A stretch of DNA of 64,000 nt from an uncultured beta proteobacterium (GCA_903934295.1 CAIZNI010000029.1:62001-126000); one strand, 5' to 3'; shown: positions 9,633 through 17,019, counted from the first letter of the stretch. Numbers and translations: made by a program. The notes: a model not told the origin generated them from the sequence alone.

Positions 9633-10262
9633 ATGAACCGCACTGCCTCGTTGCTCATCACCTGCGCCCTCGCGCTTCCCGCCGCAGCCTTCGCGCAGAG
9701 CGCCGCCGTCACCACCGCCACGGCCGCCGCACCCGGCGCCCGTGGCGCCGCCGGCGAAGTCACGGTGCGCGCGCGCTTCGTCGAGATCGACAAGGTCGCC
9801 CGCACCGCGACGCTGCGCGGCCCGAATGGCCATTTGACGACCGTCGCCGTGCCCGCCGACGTGAAGAACTTCGACCAGGTCAACGTCGGTGACACGCTGC
9901 TGATCCGCCACGTCATGGCGGTCGCGGCCCGGCTCGAGCCGGCCACCGCCAGCGGCATCCGCGAGCGCGTCGAGTCGAACGCCGTGGCGAAGGCCCCGGC
10001 GGGCGGTGCGCCCGGCGTCGGCGCGGTGCGCACGGTCGAAGTCCTCGCGGTCATCGAGGACCTGGACCGCAAGGCCCGGACGGCGACGCTGCGTGGCGTG
10101 CACCGCACGGTGCGCGTCTCGGTGCCCGAGACTGTGGACATGTCGAAGATCAAGGTGGGCGGCGAGGTCCGCGCGGTGATCACCGAGGCGATGGTGCTCG
10201 CGGTCGAGCCCGCGCCCACTGCGCCGGCGAAACCGACCACCAAGCCCGCCCCGAAGGGCTGA
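9633..10262 (+). CDS. Secreted protein with an internal duplication, function unknown
   Basis: 209 residues. A signal peptide (MNRTASLLITCALALPAAAFA, cleavage before QS) sends it to the periplasm. The mature part has two related units of about 60 residues. Each carries a V(E)..D(K/R).ARTATLRG motif followed by a V(A/S)VP......D..KVG-type strand pattern (units near residues 44-105 and 125-190). They are joined by an Ala/Pro/Gly-rich linker, and a Pro/Lys-rich tail ends the protein. The repeated short strands suggest two small beta-barrel (OB/SH3-like) domains. I do not recognise a named family. It sits alone between repeat copies 1 and 2. Confidence 0.75.
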   Translation: MNRTASLLITCALALPAAAFAQSAAVTTATAAAPGARGAAGEVTVRARFVEIDKVARTATLRGPNGHLTTVAVPADVKNFDQVNVGDTLLIRHVMAVAARLEPATASGIRERVESNAVAKAPAGGAPGVGAVRTVEVLAVIEDLDRKARTATLRGVHRTVRVSVPETVDMSKIKVGGEVRAVITEAMVLAVEPAPTAPAKPTTKPAPKG

Positions 10263-10281
10263 GCGCCGCGGCGGTCCCGCT

Positions 10282-10308
10282 GCGGCGGTTCGCCGGCCGG
10301 ACCGCCGC
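10282..10308 (+). terminator. Hairpin after the duplicated-domain gene
   Basis: Perfect 8-bp stem GCGGCGGT/ACCGCCGC with an 11-nt loop, 20 nt after the stop codon. It has no T-run. It may be a Rho-assisted terminator or RNA-stabilising hairpin. Confidence 0.35.
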
Positions 10309-10419
10309 TCGACGCCATCCGCACCGCCCTCTCGCCGCGCACTCCGGCGCGGCGAGGCCGGCGGGAGACAGTCTCGTTGACGGCATCGCCACCCCTTTGG
10401 AGACTGCTCCCGGGTGCGT

Positions 10420-10512
10420 CCGATCGGACGCCTTCGCGTCGTGCAGCCCCCAGCCCATGGCCCTTGCTGCCCCTGCCGGGCCTGGTCAGGGCGTTTGAAA
10501 TGCCTGGCCGCA
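10420..10512 (+). repeat. Dispersed intergenic repeat, copy 2
   Basis: Identical to copy 3 over 46 bp (10437-10482 versus 11222-11267, starting CGTCGTGCAGCCCCCAGCC). Further right it is recognisable but diverged (GGGCGTTTGAAATGCCTGGCC versus GGGCGTTGGAAATTCCTGTCC). Confidence 0.8.
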
Positions 10513-10621
10513 CCGACGTTGGAACGGACCGCCACCAACGTCGCCCGCTCAACTCTGCGTCAAGCATGTGATTCCGCGCCGGGCCAGTTCCTGAGGGTAG
10601 ACTTTGGCAAAGGAGGCCGTA

Positions 10622-10840
10622 ATGGATGCATCTCTCGTCAGCCGCGACCCGGAAATCATGAGCGGCGCCCTGTGTTTCACGGGTACGCGCGTGCCGGTGA
10701 AAAACCTCTTCGACTATCTCGAGGGCGCATCGTCCCTTGAAGACTTTCTCGCCGACTTCCCATCCATCACGCGCGAGCTGGCCGTGGCGGTTCTTGAAGC
10801 TGCGCGTGAAAGCCTGGCAGCCGATGCGCCTGTTGCTTGA
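10622..10840 (+). CDS. DUF433-family antitoxin-like protein
   Basis: 72-residue protein of the DUF433 family, small winged-helix-like proteins commonly paired with PIN-like DUF5615 toxins. The visible motif is DPEIMSGALCFTGTRVPVKNLFDYLEGA, followed by LEDFLADFPSITRE, the usual DUF433 layout. A strong AAAGGAGG ribosome-binding site 6 nt upstream fixes the ATG at 10622 rather than the in-frame start 18 nt earlier. Its stop overlaps the next gene by 17 nt, so the pair is translationally coupled. The antitoxin role is inferred from the pairing. Confidence 0.85.
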   Translation: MDASLVSRDPEIMSGALCFTGTRVPVKNLFDYLEGASSLEDFLADFPSITRELAVAVLEAARESLAADAPVA

Positions 10841-11147
10841 TGAATGTGTCCCCGCTCGCCTGCGCCGCGAGTTCGCGTCGCACGAGGTCTCAACGGTCGT
10901 CCTCGAAGGCTGGGCAGGCGTAAAGAACGGTCAATTGCTCGCCCTGGCTGCGCAACGCTTCGATGCGTTGATTACCGTGGACAAGAATTTGCCGTATCAG
11001 CAGAACACTACATCGCTTCCGCTGGCGGTTCTTGTGTTGTATGCAGTGTCGAACGAACTACCGTACCTGCTACCGCTCGTCCCTGCGGTTGAACGAGAAC
11101 TCACCCAACTGATTCGAGGCAGTTATGTCCTCATCGCTGATACTTAA
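10824..11147 (+). CDS. DUF5615 PIN-like toxin partner
   Basis: 107-residue PIN-like protein. MRLLLDECVPARLRREF at the N-terminus and ALITVDKNLPYQQ in the middle give the paired acidic residues typical of DUF5615, a family placed in the PIN-like nuclease superfamily and found beside DUF433. The ATG at 10824 matches the family start and overlaps the upstream gene by 17 nt. It is predicted to be an RNase-type toxin. Nuclease activity has not been shown for most members. Confidence 0.83.
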   Translation: MRLLLDECVPARLRREFASHEVSTVVLEGWAGVKNGQLLALAAQRFDALITVDKNLPYQQNTTSLPLAVLVLYAVSNELPYLLPLVPAVERELTQLIRGSYVLIADT

Positions 11148-11204
11148 CCGGTCGCTGAAACGGACCCGCGGCTGCTCGCAGCCCGGCAGCGTTCACACCC
11201 GCGT

Positions 11205-11298
11205 CCAAATGGGCGTCTTCACGTCGTGCAGCCCCCAGCCCATGGCCCTTGCTGCCCCTGCCGGGCCTTGCGAGGGCGTTGGAAATTCCTGTCCGCGG
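11205..11298 (+). repeat. Dispersed intergenic repeat, copy 3
   Basis: Third copy, core 11240-11267, in the gap between the DUF5615 gene and the convergent SUMF1-fold gene. It shares 46 bp with copy 2 on the left and about 30 near-identical bp with copy 1 on the right, so it looks closest to the consensus. Confidence 0.8.
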
Positions 11299-11328
11299 GC
11301 AGCGCTGCAGGTCGATGTCGAACAGCGG

Positions 11329-12153
11329 TCATCGCGCACAACGAAAGCCGATGTTGTGGTGCCCGGCGCGCGGCGCCCTCGATAGATTCCGGCCGCGCTC
11401 GGTCGTGCGGATCTCCTGCGCCGTCGAGTCGTGTCCGCCGCCACGCGTCGCGCGAACCTCGGGCGAAGAATCGGCTGCCTCGCGGCCGTCGTCTGGCCGG
11501 TAGGGGTAAGGCCGGTACGCGCTGGACACCCATTGCCAGACGTTGCCCGCCATGTCGAGAGCGCCGTAGGGACTCGCGCCATCGGGATGTCGGCCCGCAG
11601 CAGCCGTTTCGTTGTAGCCCCTGGCGAACTGGCCTTGGCGCGGCGCCGGCGCCGCGTTTCCCCACGGGTAGCGACGTCCATCGGCGCCGCGGGCGGCCTT
11701 CTCCCACTCGGCCTCCGTCGGCAGCCGCTTGCCAAGCCACCGACAGTAGGCGTGCGCACCCAGCCAACTGACCTCCACGACCGGGTGGTCCTCGTGGCCT
11801 GGGTGAGCGCGCCAGCCACCGGTCTCACGGCCGATGCGCGCGTCGCGATCGTCCCAATCGAAGAAGCGCCGCCCATCCGGCGCCACCGGGCCGTGTTGCG
11901 TCAGGAACAGGGCGAACTCGCGGTTTCGCACGGGAATCCGGTCGATCTCGAACGACTCGAGCGTGACGGCGTGGGCCGGCTGCTCGTCGGCAGGCCCGTC
12001 GTCACTGCCCAGGGTGAAGGGCCCGGCCGGAACGCGCACCATCTCCTGGGCGGAGGCGGCCGTCGGCAGCAGCAGCAGCACGCAAAGGACAATGCCTGCC
12101 TTCGCGACTGCGGCCTTTGCAACCATCAAGCCCGGTATCGTCAGCGCAGGCAT
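11329..12153 (-). CDS. Secreted SUMF1/FGE-fold protein, probably not a formylglycine-generating enzyme
   Basis: 274 residues. A hydrophobic N-terminal segment ending LLLPTAASAQ is a signal peptide. The rest is a complete FGE-sulfatase (C-type-lectin-like) fold: MVRVPAGPFTLGSDDG, HAVTLESFEIDRIPVRNREFA, VVEVSWLGAHAYCRWLGKRLPTEAEWEKAARG, YPWGN, DMAGNVWQWV and the terminal IGFRCAR. The Cys pair of true formylglycine-generating enzymes is absent; the equivalent stretch reads GGGHDSTAQEIRTTERG. It is therefore more likely a binding or scaffold relative, or an enzyme of other chemistry. The start is uncertain: ATG 12153 or an ATG nine codons in. The gene abuts a helicase-type remnant on the opposite strand. 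Confidence 0.8.
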   Translation of the reverse strand: MPALTIPGLMVAKAAVAKAGIVLCVLLLLPTAASAQEMVRVPAGPFTLGSDDGPADEQPAHAVTLESFEIDRIPVRNREFALFLTQHGPVAPDGRRFFDWDDRDARIGRETGGWRAHPGHEDHPVVEVSWLGAHAYCRWLGKRLPTEAEWEKAARGADGRRYPWGNAAPAPRQGQFARGYNETAAAGRHPDGASPYGALDMAGNVWQWVSSAYRPYPYRPDDGREAADSSPEVRATRGGGHDSTAQEIRTTERGRNLSRAPRAGHHNIGFRCAR

Positions 12154-12156
12154 TCA

Positions 12157-12573
12157 GGGATCTTTATCGATTGGGTTGTCAGGCCGAAGGCGGACTTTAC
12201 CAACGCGGCGAAAGACCTGCGGATCGGTGCGCACGGGGATCTGTTCGCACTCACGCTCGACAAGTCGGCCGGGAGCTTCTCGCCCAATACCCGCTACCGG
12301 GACTATGCGATCGGCCCCTCGACGCTCCACTGGGAAAGCCAGTCGCGCACCCGCGCCGAGAGCCCGACCGGACAGCGATATCAGCACCATGCGGCGCTCG
12401 GCTCAGCGGTGATGCTCTTCGGGCGGCCGAACACGTCCGAACGGGCCTTTCACTTTCTTGGGCCGGGAACGTACATCGAACATCGGTCGGAAATGCCGAT
12501 GGCGATACGCTGGCGACTGGCGCATGCGCTGCCCGGGGATCTGTTCGTGCAGTACGCGACGGCGGCGGCCTGA
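12157..12573 (+). pseudogene. DUF3427 C-terminal remnant of a helicase/nuclease-type protein
   Basis: About 130 residues in one frame match the DUF3427 domain usually found at the C-terminus of large DEAD/SNF2-type helicases. Visible motifs are DLFALTLDKSAGSFSP, TRYRDYAIGPSTLHWESQS, ESPTGQRY and HFLGPGTYIEHRSEMPM, ending with a stop at 12573. No ATG or helicase motif precedes it; the sequence upstream belongs to the divergent SUMF1-fold gene. I read it as the 3' end of a gene lost by recombination. A short free-standing product from an unusual start is possible but less likely. Confidence 0.65.
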
Positions 12574-12662
12574 GTCGCTGCGCTGGACGCGAACCGGCTA
12601 GAAAAGGCAGGATCAAAATAGAGCGTAATCACTCTTCTTACGGATACGATCGATCTTTCATG

Positions 12663-12693
12663 TTGATCGATTGTTCTTTTAAAAAATACAATC
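12663..12693 (+). promoter_or_regulatory. Promoter and palindrome of the nucleotidyltransferase gene
   Basis: In an AT-rich stretch unlike its surroundings, TTGATC (12663-12668) and TACAAT (12687-12692) form a plausible -35/-10 pair at 18 bp spacing. An inverted repeat GATTGT (12669-12674)/ACAATC (12688-12693) spans the spacer and -10. This is a likely site for autorepression by the winged-helix domain of the encoded protein. That link is inferred. Confidence 0.5.
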
Positions 12694-12725
12694 AATCCAT
12701 TAAGACGATCAATCAGATCACCCCC

Positions 12726-13355
12726 ATGACGGCTTCCGACATATCGGTATCCGAACTCCTGTTCCCTGCAGCTTACCGTCGGAAGGCGTTGGCGCTTCTC
12801 CTGCCGACTCCGGAACGCCGGCTTCACGCCCGGGAGATCGCCCGCCTGACTCATTGCAGCGCCGGTGCGATGAGCAAGGAACTGGCACTGCTGCACGCCA
12901 CCGGCATCCTGGACAGACTGGCCGTCGGCAATCAGGTCCACTACTGCGCCAACACTCGCCATCCGGTCTACCCGGAACTTCGGGCACTGCTGCAAAAGAC
13001 GGTCGGACTGGTCGACGTACTGCGCGACGCGCTCGCACCGCTGGCCAAACGGATCACTGTCGCGTTCGTCTTTGGTTCCGTTGCTCGTGGGGCCGAGCAA
13101 GCCGCTAGCGATGTTGATGTGATTGTCATCGGCGCTGTCGACTTCGGCGAAGTCACCAAGGCGCTCTACCCAGCCCAGGAGGCATTGGGGCGGGAAATCA
13201 ATCCGAAAGTCTTCTCTTGCGCTGAATGGCGATCCCGCCTGGCGGCCGAGTCGACCTTCCTGTCGGACGTCATGTCCAAGCCGAAGTTGTTCATCGAGGG
13301 TACCGAGGATGAGCTCGACCTACTTGGAAAACCGGGTCAGGACACGCCAGCTTGA
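12726..13355 (+). CDS. Winged-helix plus MNT-type nucleotidyltransferase-domain protein
   Basis: 209 residues. Residues 10-75 form a DNA-binding winged helix (LLFPAAYRRKALALLLPTPERRLHAREIARLT). Residues 110-140 carry the minimal nucleotidyltransferase motif FGSVARG (GS at 117-118) with SDVDV at 128-132, the metal-binding acidic pair. Proteins of this build are antitoxin-like partners of HEPN proteins in MNT/HEPN modules, where the transferase AMPylates the toxin. The ATG at 12726 follows the AT-rich promoter. A frame opening at 13309 inside its 3' end resembles the start of a HEPN partner but soon merges into another gene, so the module may be broken. Confidence 0.8.
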   Translation: MTASDISVSELLFPAAYRRKALALLLPTPERRLHAREIARLTHCSAGAMSKELALLHATGILDRLAVGNQVHYCANTRHPVYPELRALLQKTVGLVDVLRDALAPLAKRITVAFVFGSVARGAEQAASDVDVIVIGAVDFGEVTKALYPAQEALGREINPKVFSCAEWRSRLAAESTFLSDVMSKPKLFIEGTEDELDLLGKPGQDTPA

Positions 13356-13410
13356 TCGGGTCCCGTACTCGGCGGATCGGGTGCTCGGCAAGCTGCCGTC
13401 CGCCCGATCC
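13309..13410 (+). pseudogene. Possible truncated start of a HEPN partner gene
   Basis: An ATG at 13309, overlapping the nucleotidyltransferase gene by 47 nt, opens MSSTYLENRVRTRQLDRVP. This is similar in style to the N-terminus (LENL-x-RxGQLK-x-EP) of HEPN proteins encoded right after this kind of nucleotidyltransferase. The rest of a HEPN domain is missing: the frame runs straight into the signal peptide of the next SUMF1-fold gene. I infer a deletion junction near 13380-13410. The resemblance is short, so confidence is low. Confidence 0.35.
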
Positions 13411-14130
13411 ACTTCGCCGATCGCCCGCCGCCCCCGCTGGCGGACACTGCCAGGGCTGCTGCTCACGCTAGCCGCTTCCACCGCATCGGCCACCCCCGAC
13501 ACCATCGACCTCGGCGCCTTTCGCATCGACCGCACCGAAGTCACCGTCGCGCGCGTCGCGAATTTCCTGAAGGCGACCGGCCGCACCACCAGTGCCGAGC
13601 AGGCCGGCGGCGGCTTCGAATGGGGCGCGGGCTGGGAGCGGCGCCCCGGCTGGACCTTCCGGGCGCCATCGGGTCGCCCGGCGCGGCCCGACGATCCGGC
13701 CGCGCACCTCGACTGGTTCGAAGCCGACGCCTTGTGCCGCTGGGCGGGCGGGCAGCTGCCGTCCCGCGACCAGTGGGCGCGAGCCGCCTACACCGAGCAA
13801 CGCGCGACACCACCCGCACCGCTGGTGACCGGTCGAACCTATCCGTACCCGACCGGCGACAGCACCCGGGGCGCCAACCTCGCCGGCGACGGCGACGGCT
13901 TCGAGCGCCACGCCCCGGCGGGGGCGACCGTGGCCGGCGTCAACGGGCTGCACGAGATGGCCGGCAATCTCTGGGAATGGCTCGCCGATGCGCGCGGCGA
14001 CGAGCGCCTGACCGCAGGCGGGTCCTGGTGGTATGGCGCGGCACAGACGCGGCTCGAGGGCATGCAGTGGAAACCGGCACGGTTCCACGTGGTCTATGTC
14101 GGTTTTCGATGCGTGTATCCAGCGCGCTGA
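13381..14130 (+). CDS. Second secreted SUMF1-fold protein
   Basis: 249 residues from a GTG at 13381. This gives an Arg-rich n-region and the hydrophobic core LPGLLLTLAASTASA, a good signal peptide. The frame is open back to an ATG at 13309, which could instead be the start. The body has reduced SUMF1-fold motifs: IDLGAFRIDRTEVTVARVANFL, HLDWFEADALCRWAGGQLPSRDQWARAA, LHEMAGNLWEWLADA, LTAGGSWWYGA and VGFRCVYPAR. No Cys pair of formylglycine-generating enzymes is present. With the 11.3-12.2 kb gene it makes two related exported proteins within 3 kb, but they are divergent in sequence. Function unknown. Confidence 0.7.
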   Translation: MLGKLPSARSTSPIARRPRWRTLPGLLLTLAASTASATPDTIDLGAFRIDRTEVTVARVANFLKATGRTTSAEQAGGGFEWGAGWERRPGWTFRAPSGRPARPDDPAAHLDWFEADALCRWAGGQLPSRDQWARAAYTEQRATPPAPLVTGRTYPYPTGDSTRGANLAGDGDGFERHAPAGATVAGVNGLHEMAGNLWEWLADARGDERLTAGGSWWYGAAQTRLEGMQWKPARFHVVYVGFRCVYPAR

Positions 14131-14206
14131 ACGACTGCGCTATTCTCGGCGCCACCGTTGCGCGGCACCGCGTTGCCGAACCGAACCCCCCTTCAGGAGA
14201 CCCCGC

Positions 14207-14587
14207 ATGAGCACCCAGGACATCCAGGCGATCGAGCAGGCCGACGCCCGCCGCTGCGCCGCCACCATCGCCAAGGACGCCGCCACCCTGCGCGAGCTGT
14301 TCGGCGACGATCTGCTCTATGTCCACAGCAGCGCCACCGCCGAGGACAAGGCGCTCTACATCGAGCGTGCCTGCACCGGCTTCTACGACTACCGCGAGAT
14401 CACCCAGATCCGGCGCGAGTTCCGGATGTTCGGCGACATGGCGCTGGTCGACGGCGATGCGCGCATCCAGGTGGTGGTGAAGTCCGGCGCCAAGGACTTC
14501 GTGACCCGCTACCTGCAGGTCTGGGCGCGCCGCAACGGCGGCTGGCAGATGGTTTCCTGGCAGTCGACCCCGATCCCGGCCGCCTGA
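14207..14587 (+). CDS. SnoaL-like/DUF4440 family protein
   Basis: 126-residue single-domain protein with the NTF2-like cone fold. An N-terminal helix (IQAIEQADARRCAATIAKDAATLRELF) is followed by DDLLYVHSS, FRMFGDMALVDGDARIQV and the C-terminal YLQVWARRNGGWQMVSWQST, the standard DUF4440 ending. AGGAG lies about 8 nt upstream of the ATG. Members act as small-molecule isomerases/lyases or as domains with no known reaction. It is followed 37 nt later by an SDR gene, so the two may be cotranscribed. Confidence 0.82.
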   Translation: MSTQDIQAIEQADARRCAATIAKDAATLRELFGDDLLYVHSSATAEDKALYIERACTGFYDYREITQIRREFRMFGDMALVDGDARIQVVVKSGAKDFVTRYLQVWARRNGGWQMVSWQSTPIPAA

Positions 14588-14624
14588 GCGCATCGGCCAC
14601 CGACCGCCTCCCCAGGACACCCGA

Positions 14625-15428
14625 ATGAACCTTTCCGGCAAGACGATCGTGATTACCGGCGCGGCCAGCGGCATCGGCCGCGCGCTCGCGCTGCGCTTCG
14701 CGCGCGAAACCCCGCGCGCCCTGGTGCTCGCCGACCTGCCCGCGCAGGCGCCCGCGCTGCACAGCCTCGCCGACGAACTGGCCCGGCACCAGCCGGGCGT
14801 GCCGACCCTGGTCGCGGCCGCCGATGTCGGTCATGAAGCCGACGTCACCGCGCTCGTCGCCGCGGCGCAGGCGAGCTTCGGGCACATCGACGTCTTCTGC
14901 TCGAACGCCGGCCTGATCCGTGACGGCGACGAGTCGGCGCCCGATGCCCACTGGAACCTGAACTGGCAGGTGCATGTGATGGCCCACGTCTATGCGGCGC
15001 GGGCGGTGGTCCCCGGCATGCGCGAGCGTGGCGAGGGCTACCTGCTCAACACCGCCTCGGCGGCCGGCCTGCTCACCTCGCTGCCCTCGGCCACCTATGC
15101 GGTCAGCAAGCACGCCGCGATCGCGCTGGCCGAATGGCTGGCCATCCAGCACGGCGCGGCCGGGGTGCGCGTCTCGGTGCTGTGCCCGCAGGCGGTGGAC
15201 ACGCCGATGATCGCCGGACGCGCCGGCTCGGCAGCGGCGCGCAACGACGGCGTGATTTCGGCCGACGACCTGGCCGAGTGCGTGGTCGCCGGCATGCAGG
15301 CCGAAACCTTCCTGATCCTGCCGCACCCGCAGGTGCTGGAGTACTTCCAGCGCAAGGCCCAGGGCTACGACCGCTGGCTCGACGGCATGCGCCGTTTCGG
15401 CGCGAAGATGGGCCTGATCCGGCCCTGA
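14625..15428 (+). CDS. Short-chain dehydrogenase/reductase
   Basis: 267-residue NAD(P)-dependent oxidoreductase of the classical SDR family. The cofactor motif TGAASGIG is at residues 11-18, CSNAG follows in the middle, and the catalytic region reads SATYAVSKHA (Tyr-x3-Lys) after LLNTASAAGL. The length is normal. The substrate is not predictable. It sits between the SnoaL-like gene and mlrC on the same strand. Confidence 0.9.
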   Translation: MNLSGKTIVITGAASGIGRALALRFARETPRALVLADLPAQAPALHSLADELARHQPGVPTLVAAADVGHEADVTALVAAAQASFGHIDVFCSNAGLIRDGDESAPDAHWNLNWQVHVMAHVYAARAVVPGMRERGEGYLLNTASAAGLLTSLPSATYAVSKHAAIALAEWLAIQHGAAGVRVSVLCPQAVDTPMIAGRAGSAAARNDGVISADDLAECVVAGMQAETFLILPHPQVLEYFQRKAQGYDRWLDGMRRFGAKMGLIRP

Positions 15429-15507
15429 TCCCGCCGGGTCTCGAAATCATCCCCGCGCGCCCGGCCGGCGGTTGCCGCACCGGGCCGGGGGGCGCATCCT
15501 TGGCGCC

Positions 15508-17019
15508 ATGACACGACGCCTGTTCACCGCCTGTCTCGGCACCGAGACCAATTCGTTTTCCCCGATCCCCACCGGCCTGGGGCTGTTCGGCCGAACCATG
15601 CTGATCCGCGACGGCCAGCACGGCGAGGCCGCCTCGCTGTTCGCGCTGCCGCTCATGCTGTGGCGCGAGCGCGCGCAGGCCCGCGGCTGGCAGGTGATCG
15701 AAGGTCTGGCGGCCTTCGCCGCACCGGCTGGCGACACCACCCGCGCCACCCACGAGGCCTTGCGCGACGAGATCCTGGCGGGCCTGCAGGCCGCGCTGCC
15801 GGTCGACGCAGTGCTGCTCAACCTGCACGGCGCGATGATCGCCGACGGCTATCCCGATGCCGAAGGCGACCTGATGGCTCGGGTGCGCGCCCTCGTCGGG
15901 CCGGCGGTGCCGGTGCTGGGCGAACTCGACCTGCATTGCCATCTCACCGCCCTGAAGGTCGACTCGACCGACGCGCTGGTGATCTTCAAGGAATACCCGC
16001 ACATCGACGTGTCCGAGCGGGCCGCCGAGGTCTTCACCCTGCTCGAGCGCATGCTCGACGAGGGTCTGAAGCCGACGATGGCGATGCACGACTGCCGGAT
16101 GCTGGGCTTCTACCCGACCACCCGCGAACCGATGCTGGGCATCGTGCGCGAGATGCAGCGGCTCGAAGGCGAGCCCGGCATCCTGTCGGTGTCGCTGGCG
16201 CACGGCTTTCCGTGGGGCGACACCCCCGAGGTCGGCACGCGGGTGCTGGTGGTCACCGACAACGATCCGGGACTGGCGCAGCGCACCGCGCGCACGCTGG
16301 GCGAGCACATCTGGTCGGTGCGCGACCAGATGGTGCCGCCGCTGCTCACCATCGAGCAGGGCATCGACCATGTGCTCAACGCCGAACCGGCCGACAAGCC
16401 CTTCGTGCTGGCCGACACCGCCGACAACGCCGGGATCGGCGCCTGCGGGGACTCGACCTTCCTGCTGGCCCGGCTGATCGAACGCGGCGTCGGCGGCATC
16501 GCGCTGTCGCCGCTGTGGGACCCGACCGCGACCGCGCTGGCCCATGACGCCGGCGTGGGCGCAAGGCTCGCGATGCGCATCGGCGGCAAGCTCGGTCCCT
16601 CGTCGGGCGATCCGCTCGACCTGGTGGTGCGGGTGATGGGCCTGGCCCGCGACGTGCGCCAACCCTTCGGCGGCTCGCTGCCGTCGATGGGCCAGGTGGC
16701 CTGGCTGCGGGTGGGCGTGGGCGCCGGGGCAGACCAGGACTCACCGGCGCTGGCCGATGCGATCGACATCGTGGTCAACGATTCGCGCATCCAGAGCTTT
16801 CATCCGGAATGCTTTCGCGGCGCGGGCATCGACACCGGCCAGTACCGGGCGCTGGTGGTGAAATCGACCCAGCACTTTCATGCCGGCTTCGCCCCGATCG
16901 CGCGCGAAGTGGTTTACCTGTGCGCGCCGGGAACCGGTTCGATGGATTTCGCCGGGCTGCCCCACACCCGGGTCACCCAGCCGCTGTGGCCCCGGGTGGC
17001 CGATCCGCACGCCGGCTGA
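15508..17019 (+). CDS. MlrC/M81-family metallopeptidase
   Basis: 503-residue protein of the M81 family named after microcystinase C. The N-terminal TACLGTETNSFSPIPTGL is the family's hallmark, followed by NLHGAMIADGYPDAEGDLMARV and GELDLHCHLT with the likely zinc ligands (Asp/His). FVLADTADNAGIGACGDSTFLL is the central conserved block. Most members sit in catabolic operons far from microcystin genes and probably cleave small amide or peptide-like metabolites. The ATG at 15508 gives the family N-terminus. It ends convergent with the P450 gene, 81 nt away. Confidence 0.88.
   Translation: MTRRLFTACLGTETNSFSPIPTGLGLFGRTMLIRDGQHGEAASLFALPLMLWRERAQARGWQVIEGLAAFAAPAGDTTRATHEALRDEILAGLQAALPVDAVLLNLHGAMIADGYPDAEGDLMARVRALVGPAVPVLGELDLHCHLTALKVDSTDALVIFKEYPHIDVSERAAEVFTLLERMLDEGLKPTMAMHDCRMLGFYPTTREPMLGIVREMQRLEGEPGILSVSLAHGFPWGDTPEVGTRVLVVTDNDPGLAQRTARTLGEHIWSVRDQMVPPLLTIEQGIDHVLNAEPADKPFVLADTADNAGIGACGDSTFLLARLIERGVGGIALSPLWDPTATALAHDAGVGARLAMRIGGKLGPSSGDPLDLVVRVMGLARDVRQPFGGSLPSMGQVAWLRVGVGAGADQDSPALADAIDIVVNDSRIQSFHPECFRGAGIDTGQYRALVVKSTQHFHAGFAPIAREVVYLCAPGTGSMDFAGLPHTRVTQPLWPRVADPHAG

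Larger units (their letters stand above)
10263..10621. other. 359-bp gap with hairpin and repeat copy 2
   Basis: No supported gene. It contains a GC hairpin just after the upstream stop (10282-10308), repeat copy 2 (about 10420-10512), and near its right end the ribosome-binding site of the DUF433 gene (AAAGGAGG, 10608-10615). Confidence 0.5.

Noticed and set aside
9377-10567. Minus-strand frame of 396 codons spanning repeats 1 and 2
   Set aside because: It covers the well-supported secreted protein gene on the other strand and gains length only because the repeats are free of stops. No domain or ribosome-binding site is seen.
9440-11298. Integron attC sites
   Set aside because: Repeats separate small cassette-like genes, but the core sites RYYYAAC and GTTRRRY are not present in paired form, no integrase gene is seen, and genes lie on both strands.
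11329-12153. Formylglycine-generating enzyme
   Set aside because: Fold landmarks are present, but the catalytic Cys pair is missing and no sulfatase is nearby.
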